64,000 nt of DNA from Bacteroidales bacterium UBA1077 (GCA_002314195.1 DCCQ01000074.1:1-64000), one strand, 5' to 3'. Numbered from the stretch's first letter, positions 16,241 to 26,355 are shown. Numbers and translations: made by a program. The notes: a model not told the origin generated them from the letters alone.

Positions 16241-17227
16241 ATGGACGACATAGATGTAATAATAGCCACCTATCTGACGGGCAACGCTTCTGTGGAAGAA
16301 ATGAGATCCCTTAAGGAATGGATTGCCAAGGATAAGGAAAATATGGCTTATTTCCAGAAAAGAAGGGAAGTTTGGCTGGCTTCAAGCGGAGCCAAGTATG
16401 ATTCGGCGAATGCTTATTCGCGTTTCCAGAGAAAGGTGCATAAGCATGGGGTTGTGCGCAGGAGGACATTCTCCCGCTATCTTGCAATAGGACTTGCCGG
16501 GGCGGCATGCCTGCTGGTGTGCGTGTCCCTTTCATTCCGTAAAGGTGCCGACAGTGTCCGTGAACCGGCTGCGCTTGCTGAGTTTTCCGTGTCAGCCCCT
16601 GCTGGCTCTACAACTTCTGTAACACTTCCCGATGGCACAATAGTGAAGTTGAATTCCGATTCGCATATCTCATATCGCCAGAGTTTCGGAATGACTGAAA
16701 GGAACATCACCCTTTACGGAGAAGCTTTCTTTGATGTGACGCACGATGAGTCGCTTCCTCTGACGGTAAGCGTCAATGGCGCCACAATCAGGGATATCGG
16801 TACAAAATTCAACATCAATGCGCATAACAATAATGATTTTATTTCGGTGTCAGTTGTTGAAGGAAGCGCGGAAGTCCACAATCTTCTTGGCAACGGCAAG
16901 GAACACGCTGTGCTCAATGCCAGCCAGACCGCGGAGATCTCTAAGGAAGACGGGCATATGAAAGTCAGTACGCAGTCATCCCTTTCTCCGGCCGAGTGGA
17001 TAGACGGAGCGATATTGTTCGAAAACTCTACCCTTGTCACCATAGCCAACGAACTGTCCCGTCGTTATAAAGTACATGTCATGATCACGAGAGAGGAACT
17101 CAAGTCCATGAGGTTTTACTGCTGTTTCGCCGGAGAGAGTTATACTCTTCAGGACATTCTGTCCTCTCTTGAGGCAACTGGCAAGGTGAAATGTGAAAAA
17201 AATGGATCCACAATATTATTCAATTAA
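16241..17227 (+). CDS. FecR-family anti-sigma factor
   Basis: A 328-residue membrane protein with a cytoplasmic N-terminal part (about 1-83), one transmembrane helix at about 84-102, and a periplasmic FecR domain beginning near SAPAGSTTSVTLPDGT, with a C-terminal DUF4974 domain (ANELSRRYKVHV). It is expected to bind the ECF sigma factor encoded just upstream and release it when the STN domain of the SusC transporter signals substrate. The SusC gene starts 26 bases after its stop. Confidence 0.94.
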   Translation: MDDIDVIIATYLTGNASVEEMRSLKEWIAKDKENMAYFQKRREVWLASSGAKYDSANAYSRFQRKVHKHGVVRRRTFSRYLAIGLAGAACLLVCVSLSFRKGADSVREPAALAEFSVSAPAGSTTSVTLPDGTIVKLNSDSHISYRQSFGMTERNITLYGEAFFDVTHDESLPLTVSVNGATIRDIGTKFNINAHNNNDFISVSVVEGSAEVHNLLGNGKEHAVLNASQTAEISKEDGHMKVSTQSSLSPAEWIDGAILFENSTLVTIANELSRRYKVHVMITREELKSMRFYCCFAGESYTLQDILSSLEATGKVKCEKNGSTILFN

Positions 17228-17253
17228 GTTTAACCACAAAAATGCACAATTAA

Positions 17254-20200
17254 ATGAACCCTAGATTAAAGGCCTGCATTATGATAGTGACGGCTGTGTT
17301 GACGGGAACGGTCGCATTTGCCCAGGGAATAAACCTTCATTTGAAGAATACGCCCGTGCGGAAAGCGATAACGGAACTTCAAAGACAGAGCGGTTATTCA
17401 TTTGTCTTCGCTTCGGAAGATCTAAACACAGGGACGATAGTGAGCGTCGATGCTGACTCCATAGAGTCGGCTATCGCCCAGATTCTGAAAGGTCAGGATG
17501 TGACTTATGTTATTGATGGGACTAAAGTGACTATCAGAAAGGCGGTCAAGGCATCTTCACCGGATATGAACATCTCCGGTAAAGTCGTTGATGAAAATGG
17601 CGAACCAGTAATCGGCGCTGCTGTGGTGCACCGGTCATCAGGCGACGGCTCCATCACAGATGTCTCCGGTAATTATGCATTGACGGCAAAGCAAGGAGAT
17701 GAGATCGTTGTGTCTTCCCTCGGTTATGTTGACAATGCGTTTGTTGTCGGGATACGATCCAAATATGATGTTGTCATGGAGGAGGAAAGAAAAAGTTTGG
17801 ACGAGGCTGTCGTCATCGGTTATGGCACGACTACAAGAAAGAACCTTACCACGGCGGTCTCCAGCATCTCGGCCGACAAGGTCACAAAGGCCGCTGTCAG
17901 CAATGTTTCGGGCCTTCTCCTTGGCCGCGCCGCTGGTGTCCAGTCAAATATTTCCAGCCCTCAGCCTGATGGAGCCGTCAACATAAGCATTCGTGGCGGC
18001 AGCACTCCTGTCTATGTCGTTGATGGTGTTGTGATGCCAAGCACTGCGGTCGAATCCAGCGCTGCCGGCTCATCCTATCTGACATCCTCGATTAACCGTT
18101 CTGGCCTCGGTGGCCTTAACCCGGAGGACATTGAGTCGATTGAGATCCTTAAAGACGCCTCCGCCGCGATTTATGGTATCGGAGCCTCGGACGGAGTTGT
18201 CATTATCACGACAAAGAAAGGTAAGCAGGGGCGTCCGATGGTGTCTTATTCCGGTAGTTACTCTTGGCTGCATAACACGAGGACATTGAAGGTACTCGAT
18301 GCGTCCAGGTTCATGCGGCTCACCAATGCTTTCAGCAAGGAGGCCTACTACTATAACAAAGGGATATATCCTTACGGTGATAACCTGTATGACGGAAATT
18401 GGGAGCCGGTATATTCCAATGAATATATAGCCGCCAACACCATAGACACTGATTGGACATCGAATGTCCTCCGGACAGGTACTATCAACAATCAGAACGT
18501 TACTGTTCAAGGAGGTACAGATAAAATCCGGTACTATTTGGGTCTCAACTATTTCGATCAGGTGGGCACTGTATATAACTCGGGAATGAGAAGATATGTG
18601 ATCAGGACCAACGTCACTGCGGAACTTTTCCCGTTCATCAGGCTGTCTACCACTCTCAACTATAATAACAACAAGTACAAAAATTCAACTGTCGGCGCAG
18701 ACCAGGTCGGTGGTCATAGTTATGGCGCCTATCAGGCCGCTGTCACCTATCCGCCAATCCTCGGAGCCACTGATGAGGCGGGAAATGCCACAATGTTTGG
18801 AAATGTGCCGAATCCGGCTGAACTTCTGAAGATAGACGACTCGACCGAGAAGAACTCCATATACGTGAATTTCAACCTTGATGTCGACATCGTTAAGAAT
18901 TGGCTGAAACTCAAAGGAGTGTATGGGATGGACAAGGAGACTGTGGAGAGAAAGTACTTTATTCCTTCAACAGTCTACTTCAATCAGACATACACTTCAA
19001 GAGGACAGATCGGCACCACTAATTATCAGAAACAGACCATTGAGGGAACGCTTGAGTTACACCATCGTTTTGGAGATGTCGTTGATTTGACGGCTGTGGC
19101 CGGCATGGGCGTGTATTACACGAATTATTTTAATCATTATTTCTATTATACAAACACGATTGATGCGATCGGGAACGACCTTGCCGGGGTCGCGGAGGGA
19201 CCTTACACGGTCAATTCCTCTCGCTCTGCCAATGAAAAGAGGTCGCAGTTCGCGCGTGTGTCCGCCGACTTCCTTGACCGCTATGTCATCTCGGCATCGG
19301 TCCGTCGTGACGGAACAGACAAATTCTTCCCGTCAAAGAAGTACGGTGTCTTCCCTTCGGTCTCTGTCGCCTGGAAGATCACCGGCGAACAGTGGATGAA
19401 GAACGTGAAGTGGGTGAATCTTCTCAAGCTCCGTGCCTCTTATGGCCAGACAGGACGTGATAATCTCGGAACGTCATTGTATGGCGTCTATACTTTGGGG
19501 AAGATAGTCTCCTTTGATCAGGGACAGACTAAATATCATCCTTATGTCCTCAGCGGAGAAGACTACGATGATGTCTCTTGGGAGACCACGGAAATGAAAA
19601 ACATCGCTCTTGATTTTTCTGTCCTTAATGACAGGGTGTGGGGAAGCGTAGATTTCTACCGTAATGACGAGACCAACCAGCTGCTCTACGAAAACGCCAG
19701 CTGGAAAGATATGTTCACGAGTCGTCCGGTCAACGATGGACATTACAAAAGGCAGGGCATAGAGATTTCCGTCAACACCAGGAATATTGTCACCAAGAAC
19801 TTTACATGGACTACAACTCTCAACTGGTCAAAGAATGCGACCACGTGGGTGAAAAGGGTCGCCAACTATGACTATGCCGTATATCAGCTTGACGCGGATG
19901 GAAATCCACTTCCTGATGAGCCTGTCAGCTACTATTATCACTACAAGTCTGCGGGAATAATCAATTCAGACCGCAGCAATATGCCTGAGTCACAGATGTC
20001 GCTTGATGAATCATGGCGAATGCCTGGCGTCCCGATCATAGTTGACAAGAATAAGGATGGAATCATTGATGTCAATGATGTCTATCGTGAGAATGTAGGT
20101 GACCCGAAATTCTATTTTGGTTTCGGCAACACCTTCACGTGGAAAAACTGGGATCTTGACATCTACTGTTACGGCCGTGTCGGAATCTCCAAATATAACA

Positions 20201-20613
20201 ACGCCCTTGGGTATGCCAACACCTATAGCCTGACTACTTTGGGACGTAACGTTGGTCTGACGGCATTCGAGGATTACAACTCAATCACCAACCCTAATGG
20301 TACACTTGTGGGTTATGCCGCTCAGAAGTGCACCAACCTTCCTTACTCTCTTGGTGTCGACAACAACCGCGAGGATGCGTCTTTCCTTAGGGTGAGAAAC
20401 ATAACTCTCGGCTATACTTTCGATGCCAGAAAACTGCGCGCGCTGAAAGGCTATGTGACTAGTGTCCGGCTTTATGCGGATGCCCAGAATCCTTTTATTT
20501 TCACGAACTTTACGATGATTGATCCAGAGATAAACACCGGAGGCGGCCAATCAACAGTTGTCAACTACCCTCAGGCAAAGACATACTCTGTCGGTCTAAA
20601 GGTTCAATTTTAA
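17254..20613 (+). CDS. SusC/RagA TonB-linked outer-membrane transporter with STN domain
   Basis: A 1119-residue TonB-dependent transporter. A signal peptide ends near VAFAQG. An STN (secretin/TonB N-terminal) domain follows at about 28-92, then a carboxypeptidase-regulatory-like domain (ISGKVVDENGEPVIGAAV, about 108-190), the plug with the SusC signature IESIEILKDASAAIYG near residue 295, and a beta barrel ending KVQF. The STN domain fits regulation through the adjacent sigma/anti-sigma pair. It forms the import pore with the SusD lipoprotein encoded 12 bases downstream. The substrate is unknown; the downstream enzymes hint at a phosphodiester-containing ligand. Confidence 0.96.
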   Translation: MNPRLKACIMIVTAVLTGTVAFAQGINLHLKNTPVRKAITELQRQSGYSFVFASEDLNTGTIVSVDADSIESAIAQILKGQDVTYVIDGTKVTIRKAVKASSPDMNISGKVVDENGEPVIGAAVVHRSSGDGSITDVSGNYALTAKQGDEIVVSSLGYVDNAFVVGIRSKYDVVMEEERKSLDEAVVIGYGTTTRKNLTTAVSSISADKVTKAAVSNVSGLLLGRAAGVQSNISSPQPDGAVNISIRGGSTPVYVVDGVVMPSTAVESSAAGSSYLTSSINRSGLGGLNPEDIESIEILKDASAAIYGIGASDGVVIITTKKGKQGRPMVSYSGSYSWLHNTRTLKVLDASRFMRLTNAFSKEAYYYNKGIYPYGDNLYDGNWEPVYSNEYIAANTIDTDWTSNVLRTGTINNQNVTVQGGTDKIRYYLGLNYFDQVGTVYNSGMRRYVIRTNVTAELFPFIRLSTTLNYNNNKYKNSTVGADQVGGHSYGAYQAAVTYPPILGATDEAGNATMFGNVPNPAELLKIDDSTEKNSIYVNFNLDVDIVKNWLKLKGVYGMDKETVERKYFIPSTVYFNQTYTSRGQIGTTNYQKQTIEGTLELHHRFGDVVDLTAVAGMGVYYTNYFNHYFYYTNTIDAIGNDLAGVAEGPYTVNSSRSANEKRSQFARVSADFLDRYVISASVRRDGTDKFFPSKKYGVFPSVSVAWKITGEQWMKNVKWVNLLKLRASYGQTGRDNLGTSLYGVYTLGKIVSFDQGQTKYHPYVLSGEDYDDVSWETTEMKNIALDFSVLNDRVWGSVDFYRNDETNQLLYENASWKDMFTSRPVNDGHYKRQGIEISVNTRNIVTKNFTWTTTLNWSKNATTWVKRVANYDYAVYQLDADGNPLPDEPVSYYYHYKSAGIINSDRSNMPESQMSLDESWRMPGVPIIVDKNKDGIIDVNDVYRENVGDPKFYFGFGNTFTWKNWDLDIYCYGRVGISKYNNALGYANTYSLTTLGRNVGLTAFEDYNSITNPNGTLVGYAAQKCTNLPYSLGVDNNREDASFLRVRNITLGYTFDARKLRALKGYVTSVRLYADAQNPFIFTNFTMIDPEINTGGGQSTVVNYPQAKTYSVGLKVQF

Positions 20614-20625
20614 ATATGCCATATA

Positions 20626-22260
20626 ATGAGAAAATATTTATCAATGATAGCGATTGCCGCCGCGGCCGTTTTGACAGCAAACTGCGAAGGCAACTTTGAC
20701 CCAAAGATTTATGGTTCGTTCATTCAGTCTGTCTACCCTTCCACGGCGGAAGACTATAATTCGCTTGTCGTTTCGTGCTATGGAACGTTCAGTTCCTACT
20801 GGAACACAACAATGGGAGGAAGAACCATCAACTGTTGGTTCGGGCCGGCATGTGGGGTGATGAAGGTTTTCGATATGCCGACAGATATCAACGCACCGTG
20901 GAATACCAAGGGAACGGACTCTTGGCTATATTGGGGGCAGGCTGACTTTACAGAGGCTATGACATATTCCCGTGGCTATTCGGACAAGTATTGCTCACAT
21001 TTCCAAACCGTCTCCAATGTCACTCGAATGACCAAGATCATGCAGACCATCCGGGACGCTTCGTCCGATGTGCTTAACGATGAAAGGAAAGAGGATCTTC
21101 TCGGTGAGATGTACCTCCTGCGCGGATTCTCCATGTACCTGATGCTGCACAAATATGGACCTCTTCCATATGTCACTGATCCCGAAAAGGTGAAGGATAC
21201 CGATGAACTGAATGATTACCGGCGTCCCAGCCTTAAGGAGGCAGCCGAACTCATAACTTCGGATCTTGAGAATGCCGTCAGATATGTTCCTGCTTATGAG
21301 GAAGTCACGGAGAAAGGCCGCTACAACAAGGACTTCGCGAGATTCCTTCTGATGCACCACTATCTTAATGAAGGTTACTATATGGATGGATACTATGCGA
21401 AAGCTATAGAGATGTACAAGGAACTCAAAACGTCCGCGGCAGGATATGGTCTATACGTGAATGGATCCAACCCGTTCCAGGAGCAGTTCGCTTCGGCCAA
21501 CAAGTTCAACTGTGAGACTATTATGTCAATAAGTGTCAACCCTGCGTCGACGGGCGCAGACTTCGGAAACTACAATGCCACATGTCTTTATATGTACCCT
21601 AACGACGCCAAGCTTGATGACGAGGCAGCAAATCCTGAGTTCTGCAAGGCAAACACATGGTCTCAGTACTACAATATTTCTCCTTACTTTTATAATACGT
21701 TTGAGTCTGGCGACCTAAGGGCGAAGTGTATCATCACATCCTATGTCACGAAGACAGGTGCCAATGTCGGTCCATCCAACATAGGCTCGACATGGGATGG
21801 CTACATCAACAACAAGTTCAAACCGGAACAGAAGAAAAATTACCAGCCGATGGACATTCCGATGGCGAGGTGGGCGGATGTGCTTCTGATGTACGCCGAG
21901 GCTGACGCCCGCCTGAATGGTTCTGTCTCAAAGGAGGCTTTGAGTGCTGTAAATAAAGTGCGTGCAAGAGCCGGCCTTGGCGGATTGTCCTCGGCAAAGA
22001 CCGCATCAGTACATGCTTTCCTTGACGCGATACTTGACGAGCGTGGACATGAACTGTTCTATGAAGGACAACGCAAGATAGACCTCATCAGATTTAACTG
22101 CTTCGCCCAAAAGAATTTTCTGGCGAAAGGAATCGTCCCTAAGTCGCAGTATGTTCCGATTCCTAATTACGCCGTGCAGCAAGCGGCTGAGGCTGGTGTC
22201 GAGATAGCGCAGTATTGGCAGCGTGATGAGTACGATCAGGATCTCGCCCGCGCGAAATAA
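20626..22260 (+). CDS. SusD/RagB-family nutrient-binding lipoprotein
   Basis: A 544-residue outer-membrane lipoprotein with a signal peptide ending VLTANCEG (Cys20 probably lipidated). The SusD-like helical TPR scaffold is recognisable from YLLRGFSMYLMLHKYGPLPY near residue 164 and from the C-terminal family signature MARWADVLLMYAEADAR (near 414) followed by VNKVRARAGL and ERGHELFYEGQRKIDLIRF. It caps the SusC barrel and binds ligand at the cell surface. It lies directly downstream of susC and 23 bases upstream of the next lipoprotein gene. Confidence 0.95.
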   Translation: MRKYLSMIAIAAAAVLTANCEGNFDPKIYGSFIQSVYPSTAEDYNSLVVSCYGTFSSYWNTTMGGRTINCWFGPACGVMKVFDMPTDINAPWNTKGTDSWLYWGQADFTEAMTYSRGYSDKYCSHFQTVSNVTRMTKIMQTIRDASSDVLNDERKEDLLGEMYLLRGFSMYLMLHKYGPLPYVTDPEKVKDTDELNDYRRPSLKEAAELITSDLENAVRYVPAYEEVTEKGRYNKDFARFLLMHHYLNEGYYMDGYYAKAIEMYKELKTSAAGYGLYVNGSNPFQEQFASANKFNCETIMSISVNPASTGADFGNYNATCLYMYPNDAKLDDEAANPEFCKANTWSQYYNISPYFYNTFESGDLRAKCIITSYVTKTGANVGPSNIGSTWDGYINNKFKPEQKKNYQPMDIPMARWADVLLMYAEADARLNGSVSKEALSAVNKVRARAGLGGLSSAKTASVHAFLDAILDERGHELFYEGQRKIDLIRFNCFAQKNFLAKGIVPKSQYVPIPNYAVQQAAEAGVEIAQYWQRDEYDQDLARAK

Positions 22261-22283
22261 TCAACGTTAAAGAATCAAGATAA

Positions 22284-24017
22284 ATGAACAGAATATTCAG
22301 AACACTTGCAGTCGCGCTTGGTTATTGCCTTGCGCTTGCTTCAGGAGGTTGTGACTCCTATGATGGCCATACCGACTTCGCGGTTCCCATGCAGGATGAT
22401 CCATCGAAGGTCAAGAATCCCATTGTCGCCGCACAGATTCAGGATAAGGGGGTCTGGGTTGATGGTGTCATCAATGGATTCGGCATCACCTTTTACCTCA
22501 AGGAGGATCCTTCAGATTGGGACAACCTACCGATAAGGTTCACTTATGATGACAGGATTGTCTGCGAGGAAAATCTTCCCGGAACGGTTGATTTGACCAA
22601 AGACTGCACAGTCAAGGCGAAAGACAACTTTGTAGATGTCGCTTACTCCATAACCGCCGTTGAGTACTGCCCCCTTGAAAACATCATCGCCACGGTTGGG
22701 GAAGAAACCAGTGAGGGACTTCCGGGCCGCGACAGGACGGTTACTATGCTCTTTACCTCCCAAGGGCTTGAGTCCGCTTTGGTTGAGGTCGTTTTGAAGG
22801 ACGGCGCGAAACTGCTCGCCCCGTCAGTTGGAAAATCCCGGCAGGATCTGACCAAACCGGTGACAATCAAGGTTCAGGACGATATAAAGACTTATGAATA
22901 TACCCTTTCGGCGATGTCTATGAATATGCCTGCCGAATGGCACAACATAACATCGTCGTACCAGGAGAAGGGTGGGGTGCTCCCAGGACATATAAAACTT
23001 TGCGAGAAGACGATTGACACAGGACTTGACATCAACAAGGTTGCCACGACAAGCCGTGTGGTTGTGGCGCTGATTCCTGCCGGACATGTGGATATGAAGA
23101 TTCAGACAGGAGATACTGGTGGTGGAGCCAACTATTGGTATGCGACCTCCGAGCTTGGGGATGCGGTTTCTTCCAATGCCGCATACAGCCTGTTTGTCGG
23201 AGGAATGTCTGTCGGATTTCTGAAACCGGAACTTGTGCCAGGGTATATGAATAACGGTGCTATCGGCCGTGAACCGTATGCGGACTGGAACAGTGTATAT
23301 TACTATACCCCTCCGACAATAGGGGTGAAGAACGGGAAAGCAGAGATCAATTATGCCGAGGTTGTCAACGGGAAGCTGTACAAGTTCGATACTCCCCAGT
23401 TCGGAGCGGACAAATCTTCTTTCGACTTGTCAAAAGGCGAGATATGGGATGTGGACGCATTCGTGACCGGGTATTCGATTCCTCTTCACGATGGGGTCAA
23501 GGCGGTTGTTCATGATTATAATGAGGACTATGGCTCCGCGCAGAAAGAGTACACTGCGTTATGGCAGAAGGAGAGGTGCTTTCTGTTCAGCAACCTGAAA
23601 GATGGCGTCACCCTTGACAATGGCCGAAAGAATGGTGCCCGCAAGTTCATAGTGGATTATTGGAGCGAGACGAGTCCGTATAATGGTATGAAGTCTCTCT
23701 GGTGGGACGGCTCGCACATGGCGAGGGTTATGATGGGAACGCGCCCCAACGGAGACTTGATGATCCTGATGGCGGAAAGGTATGCGGATTCTTTTGGAAT
23801 TTACATTGACGCCGCCGGCAGCCCGTCACGAGGCATCACATTCAAGAATGGAATCACGGAACTTGCAGCTTTGGGTTGTACAGATGCCATTGCGTTCTCT
23901 ATGAATGAGATGGCGGCCTGTGCGATTCAGAATGGCGCCAACGGGCTTGATGTCACAAAGAGCCTTAGGACGAAGGATAATGATGTGAAGAATTCAACCT
24001 ATATCATGTTCAAGTAG
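22284..24017 (+). CDS. surface lipoprotein, phosphodiester-glycosidase-like C-terminal part
   Basis: A 577-residue lipoprotein (lipobox LASGGC, Cys23). Residues about 40-200 contain two Ig-like stretches resembling DUF5018-type domains. The C-terminal half resembles the phosphodiester glycosidase (NAGPA) family: a GTRPNGDLMILMAE strand near residue 480 and GITELAALGCTDAIAFSMNE near residue 522 follow the layout of that fold. The canonical NLDGGGS active-site loop is replaced by AFSMNEMA, so it may be a binding protein or a divergent enzyme. It is the third Sus-locus product. This identification is by motif layout only and is moderately uncertain. Confidence 0.5.
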   Translation: MNRIFRTLAVALGYCLALASGGCDSYDGHTDFAVPMQDDPSKVKNPIVAAQIQDKGVWVDGVINGFGITFYLKEDPSDWDNLPIRFTYDDRIVCEENLPGTVDLTKDCTVKAKDNFVDVAYSITAVEYCPLENIIATVGEETSEGLPGRDRTVTMLFTSQGLESALVEVVLKDGAKLLAPSVGKSRQDLTKPVTIKVQDDIKTYEYTLSAMSMNMPAEWHNITSSYQEKGGVLPGHIKLCEKTIDTGLDINKVATTSRVVVALIPAGHVDMKIQTGDTGGGANYWYATSELGDAVSSNAAYSLFVGGMSVGFLKPELVPGYMNNGAIGREPYADWNSVYYYTPPTIGVKNGKAEINYAEVVNGKLYKFDTPQFGADKSSFDLSKGEIWDVDAFVTGYSIPLHDGVKAVVHDYNEDYGSAQKEYTALWQKERCFLFSNLKDGVTLDNGRKNGARKFIVDYWSETSPYNGMKSLWWDGSHMARVMMGTRPNGDLMILMAERYADSFGIYIDAAGSPSRGITFKNGITELAALGCTDAIAFSMNEMAACAIQNGANGLDVTKSLRTKDNDVKNSTYIMFK

Positions 24018-24031
24018 TAAATGTTGTTTTT

Positions 24032-24060
24032 CTCCCTGCCGTTTTTGGCGGCAGGGAGAC
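24032..24060 (+). terminator. hairpin between lipoprotein and phosphatase genes
   Basis: TCTCCCTGCC (24032-24041) pairs perfectly with GGCAGGGAGA (24051-24060) around a T5-containing loop. No T run follows on the plus strand, so it may act as a processing or partial termination site inside the Sus locus and not as a full terminator. Confidence 0.5.
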
Positions 24061-24075
24061 AGTATTCTTTCTGAT

Positions 24076-24990
24076 ATGAGAAAAACAGTTATAATAATAT
24101 TGTCTCTGATACTCTGTTTCTGCGCATGCGCCAAGGACGATGGCGAGGACCGTCGGGAATCCTCGTCTGAAAAGGCTCCTGCTCTTACAGGAAATTGTGT
24201 GCGTATATGTTCGTACAACATGCTCTTCGAGAAGACAACTCCGGTAGAGGCAAGCCAGAGATGGGTCAACAGGGAGAAGGTTGTCACCGGTATTATGAAT
24301 GACTACAATATTGACATTGTCGGTAGCCAGGAGGCTCTTACCTGGCAGGTGAACTCAATCCTCAAGCACGGAAAATACGGAAAGATAGGAGTTGACATAG
24401 CCGGCAAGACAAACGCTTTGAAGAATGAGAATGACGCTATCTTCTACCTGAAGTCCCGCTTTGAGGTCGTAAAGGATGGACAGTTCTGGTATTCGCTCAC
24501 TCCGGACAAACCTAATACATGGGCATGGGATGCTACATATTCACGTGCCTGCACCTGGGGACTTTTCAAGGAAATCTCAACCGGTGCGGGATTCTACGTG
24601 TTCAACACTCATGTCCATCATCCTAACGACAACCCTGTCGCTCATATGGAAGAAGTGAAGATGCTGGTCCGCATGTCGGAAGAGATTAATTCTGAAGGTC
24701 TGCCGATGTTCTATACCGGCGATTTTAATTCCACCCCAGACCGTTCCGGAATCCTTTACATCGAGAGTAATGGGATGTCTGACTCCAGATCTGTGGCGAC
24801 AGAGGTTTTCGGCCGGAGCAATACCTACCATGGTTTCAACACCGACCGGAATTATGGCTGGCGTTTGGATTATATATTTGTCAACAGCAGGGTAAAGGTT
24901 GATGTCTATCGATGTGAGGACTCGGAACTTATGACGCGCAAATGGGGGTCGGATCATCATCCGGTAATGATTGACGCGGAGATCAACTGA
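24076..24990 (+). CDS. endonuclease/exonuclease/phosphatase-family lipoprotein
   Basis: A 304-residue protein with a Cys-rich lipoprotein signal (LILCFCAC). It carries the full set of metal-dependent phosphodiesterase motifs of the EEP fold: SYNML near residue 53, GSQEA (catalytic Glu) near 89, THVHHPND mid-protein, YTGDFNSTPD near 214, RLDYIFVN, and the final SDHHPVM. In Sus loci such secreted EEP proteins are thought to act on phosphodiester or phosphomonoester substituents, not on DNA. It ends the locus that starts with the sigma factor at 15626. The precise substrate cannot be inferred. Confidence 0.85.
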   Translation: MRKTVIIILSLILCFCACAKDDGEDRRESSSEKAPALTGNCVRICSYNMLFEKTTPVEASQRWVNREKVVTGIMNDYNIDIVGSQEALTWQVNSILKHGKYGKIGVDIAGKTNALKNENDAIFYLKSRFEVVKDGQFWYSLTPDKPNTWAWDATYSRACTWGLFKEISTGAGFYVFNTHVHHPNDNPVAHMEEVKMLVRMSEEINSEGLPMFYTGDFNSTPDRSGILYIESNGMSDSRSVATEVFGRSNTYHGFNTDRNYGWRLDYIFVNSRVKVDVYRCEDSELMTRKWGSDHHPVMIDAEIN

Positions 24991-25305
24991 TTGGCTTGTA
25001 CACATTGGCTGGGAAATTCTTGATCAAGTCCAAAAGTATGTGTTCAGGCGTATAAGAACAGAGGCTTCCTGTTATTTGTCTTGGATGATTCTTGGGGCAA
25101 GTTCAAAAGCATGAGCAAAAAAGAATCCACCTGATTGTTGACTGGCTTATGTTGTTTCTTGCCCGCATCAAAGTCGGCACGGACGGCCAAAGAGGTTGCC
25201 TGTCGATGGCTTGCCGCCAGTTGACTCAATAAGTTCCATGGCGTAGAGCAGGTGCTTCAGGCTCTTTGCCGAGTAGTCTCAATAGTTTGTCCGGAGAAAA
25301 CCTTG

Positions 25306-25348
25306 CTGGCCGGACAAAGCGCATGATCTCTGCATTTTGTCCGGCCAG
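25306..25348. repeat. 13-bp perfect inverted repeat
   Basis: CTGGCCGGACAAA (25306-25318) and TTTGTCCGGCCAG (25336-25348) are exact reverse complements around a 17-base loop. A third partial copy, TTTGTCCGG, lies just upstream at about 25286-25294. Confidence 0.85.
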
Positions 25349-26057
25349 AGCACGATCCGCCTGACGAACGGCGCTCAGGAAACGTATCATGGTGTAAATT
25401 ATACAAAAGGCTTTCAGCAACATGGCGCATCTGCGTCAGTGGAAGCCGACATTGGCTGAAAAACTTAAAAGTGAATGCACAAGATATTCACGAGGAAGTG
25501 CCATCCAAGGGCTTCTGCACGGACATGAGATGATGGCGTTTCGTAGATCCGCACAGACTCGTCAGCGCGGTGCGGCTGTGATAAGGCATCGCCTCTACTT
25601 GTGTCCTGATATGAGACCGCAAGGCCTCTGGATTCGGGTTGGCATTCCGGTGACGGATGGAAGGGACAACATCCTTTGACTGGATTGTCGTGCACAGCCG
25701 GCATGAGGAGGGTTTAGACAACACCTTATGGCGAGAATGTCATTCAATCTCTAAAGTGTCATCCTGTCAGACTGCCTTTGAGCGCAGGTCACCGCTGTGG
25801 CTCGGTGTCCCGCCACAAGCAGGAACGAAGTACTGGCGTGCTTTATAAATGGTTAATAATAAGTGTTTTAGCTGCTTATTTTTAGCGAATTCGAACCAAA
25901 GACGAAGTGTAAACCTATATTGATGAAAATGTTACGTGCCACTCGCTGACTTAGAATGGGTTGAGGATAACATCCTGTTAATTAGGTAGTAAAGGGCCCC
26001 CATCCAGAGCCCTTACGAACCGGGCTGTCTTCCGTTGAGTTCGCCTCGTCGGCTATC

Positions 26058-26134
26058 GTTGCCTGGAGGCCAGGGCGACCAGGCACCATGACAGGGTGAG
26101 CGATGCATGTAGGTCGCCCCGGCCTCCAGGCAAC
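26058..26134. repeat. 23-bp inverted repeat with 31-base loop
   Basis: The left arm starts GTTGCCTGGAGGCCAGGGC (26058-26080). The right arm (26112-26134) is its reverse complement with a single difference. The stem is GC-rich and would form a very stable hairpin in RNA or cruciform in DNA. It lies about 220 bases before the permease gene. Confidence 0.9.
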
Positions 26135-26355
26135 GGCGTCCCCAGACCGAAAAGCGCATGCGGGAGGCAACAACAGCACCATGTGCCTAAGGGAATATTT
26201 CAGAGCGCGAATCAAAGGACATACTTTTTCTTCTATTCAGACACAGGGCTTAGCATGTGACCCGAAATTCTTCCGTTTCCGGGAAACTCTATGGGGTATT
26301 CGGAAAAAATGTATAACTTTACATTTAGAATAAGAATGCGGCCAACCTGTCAATA

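Larger units (their letters stand above)
24991..26355. other. 1.36-kb region without a recognisable gene
   Basis: Only short open frames in conflicting directions are present, none of which resembles a protein family I know. The stretch holds two strong inverted repeats (25306-25348 and 26058-26134), and near 25990-26030 a CCC/GGG-rich patch (AAAGGGCCCCCATCCAGAGC) that could itself fold. It may be a decayed mobile element or a structured RNA. A weak -7-like TAACTTTA at 26314-26321 could serve the permease gene that follows. Confidence 0.6.

Noticed and set aside
25422..25848. Open frames of 60-85 codons on both strands in the gap region.
   Set aside because: They overlap each other in opposite directions, have no recognisable domain, and show no promoter or ribosome site.
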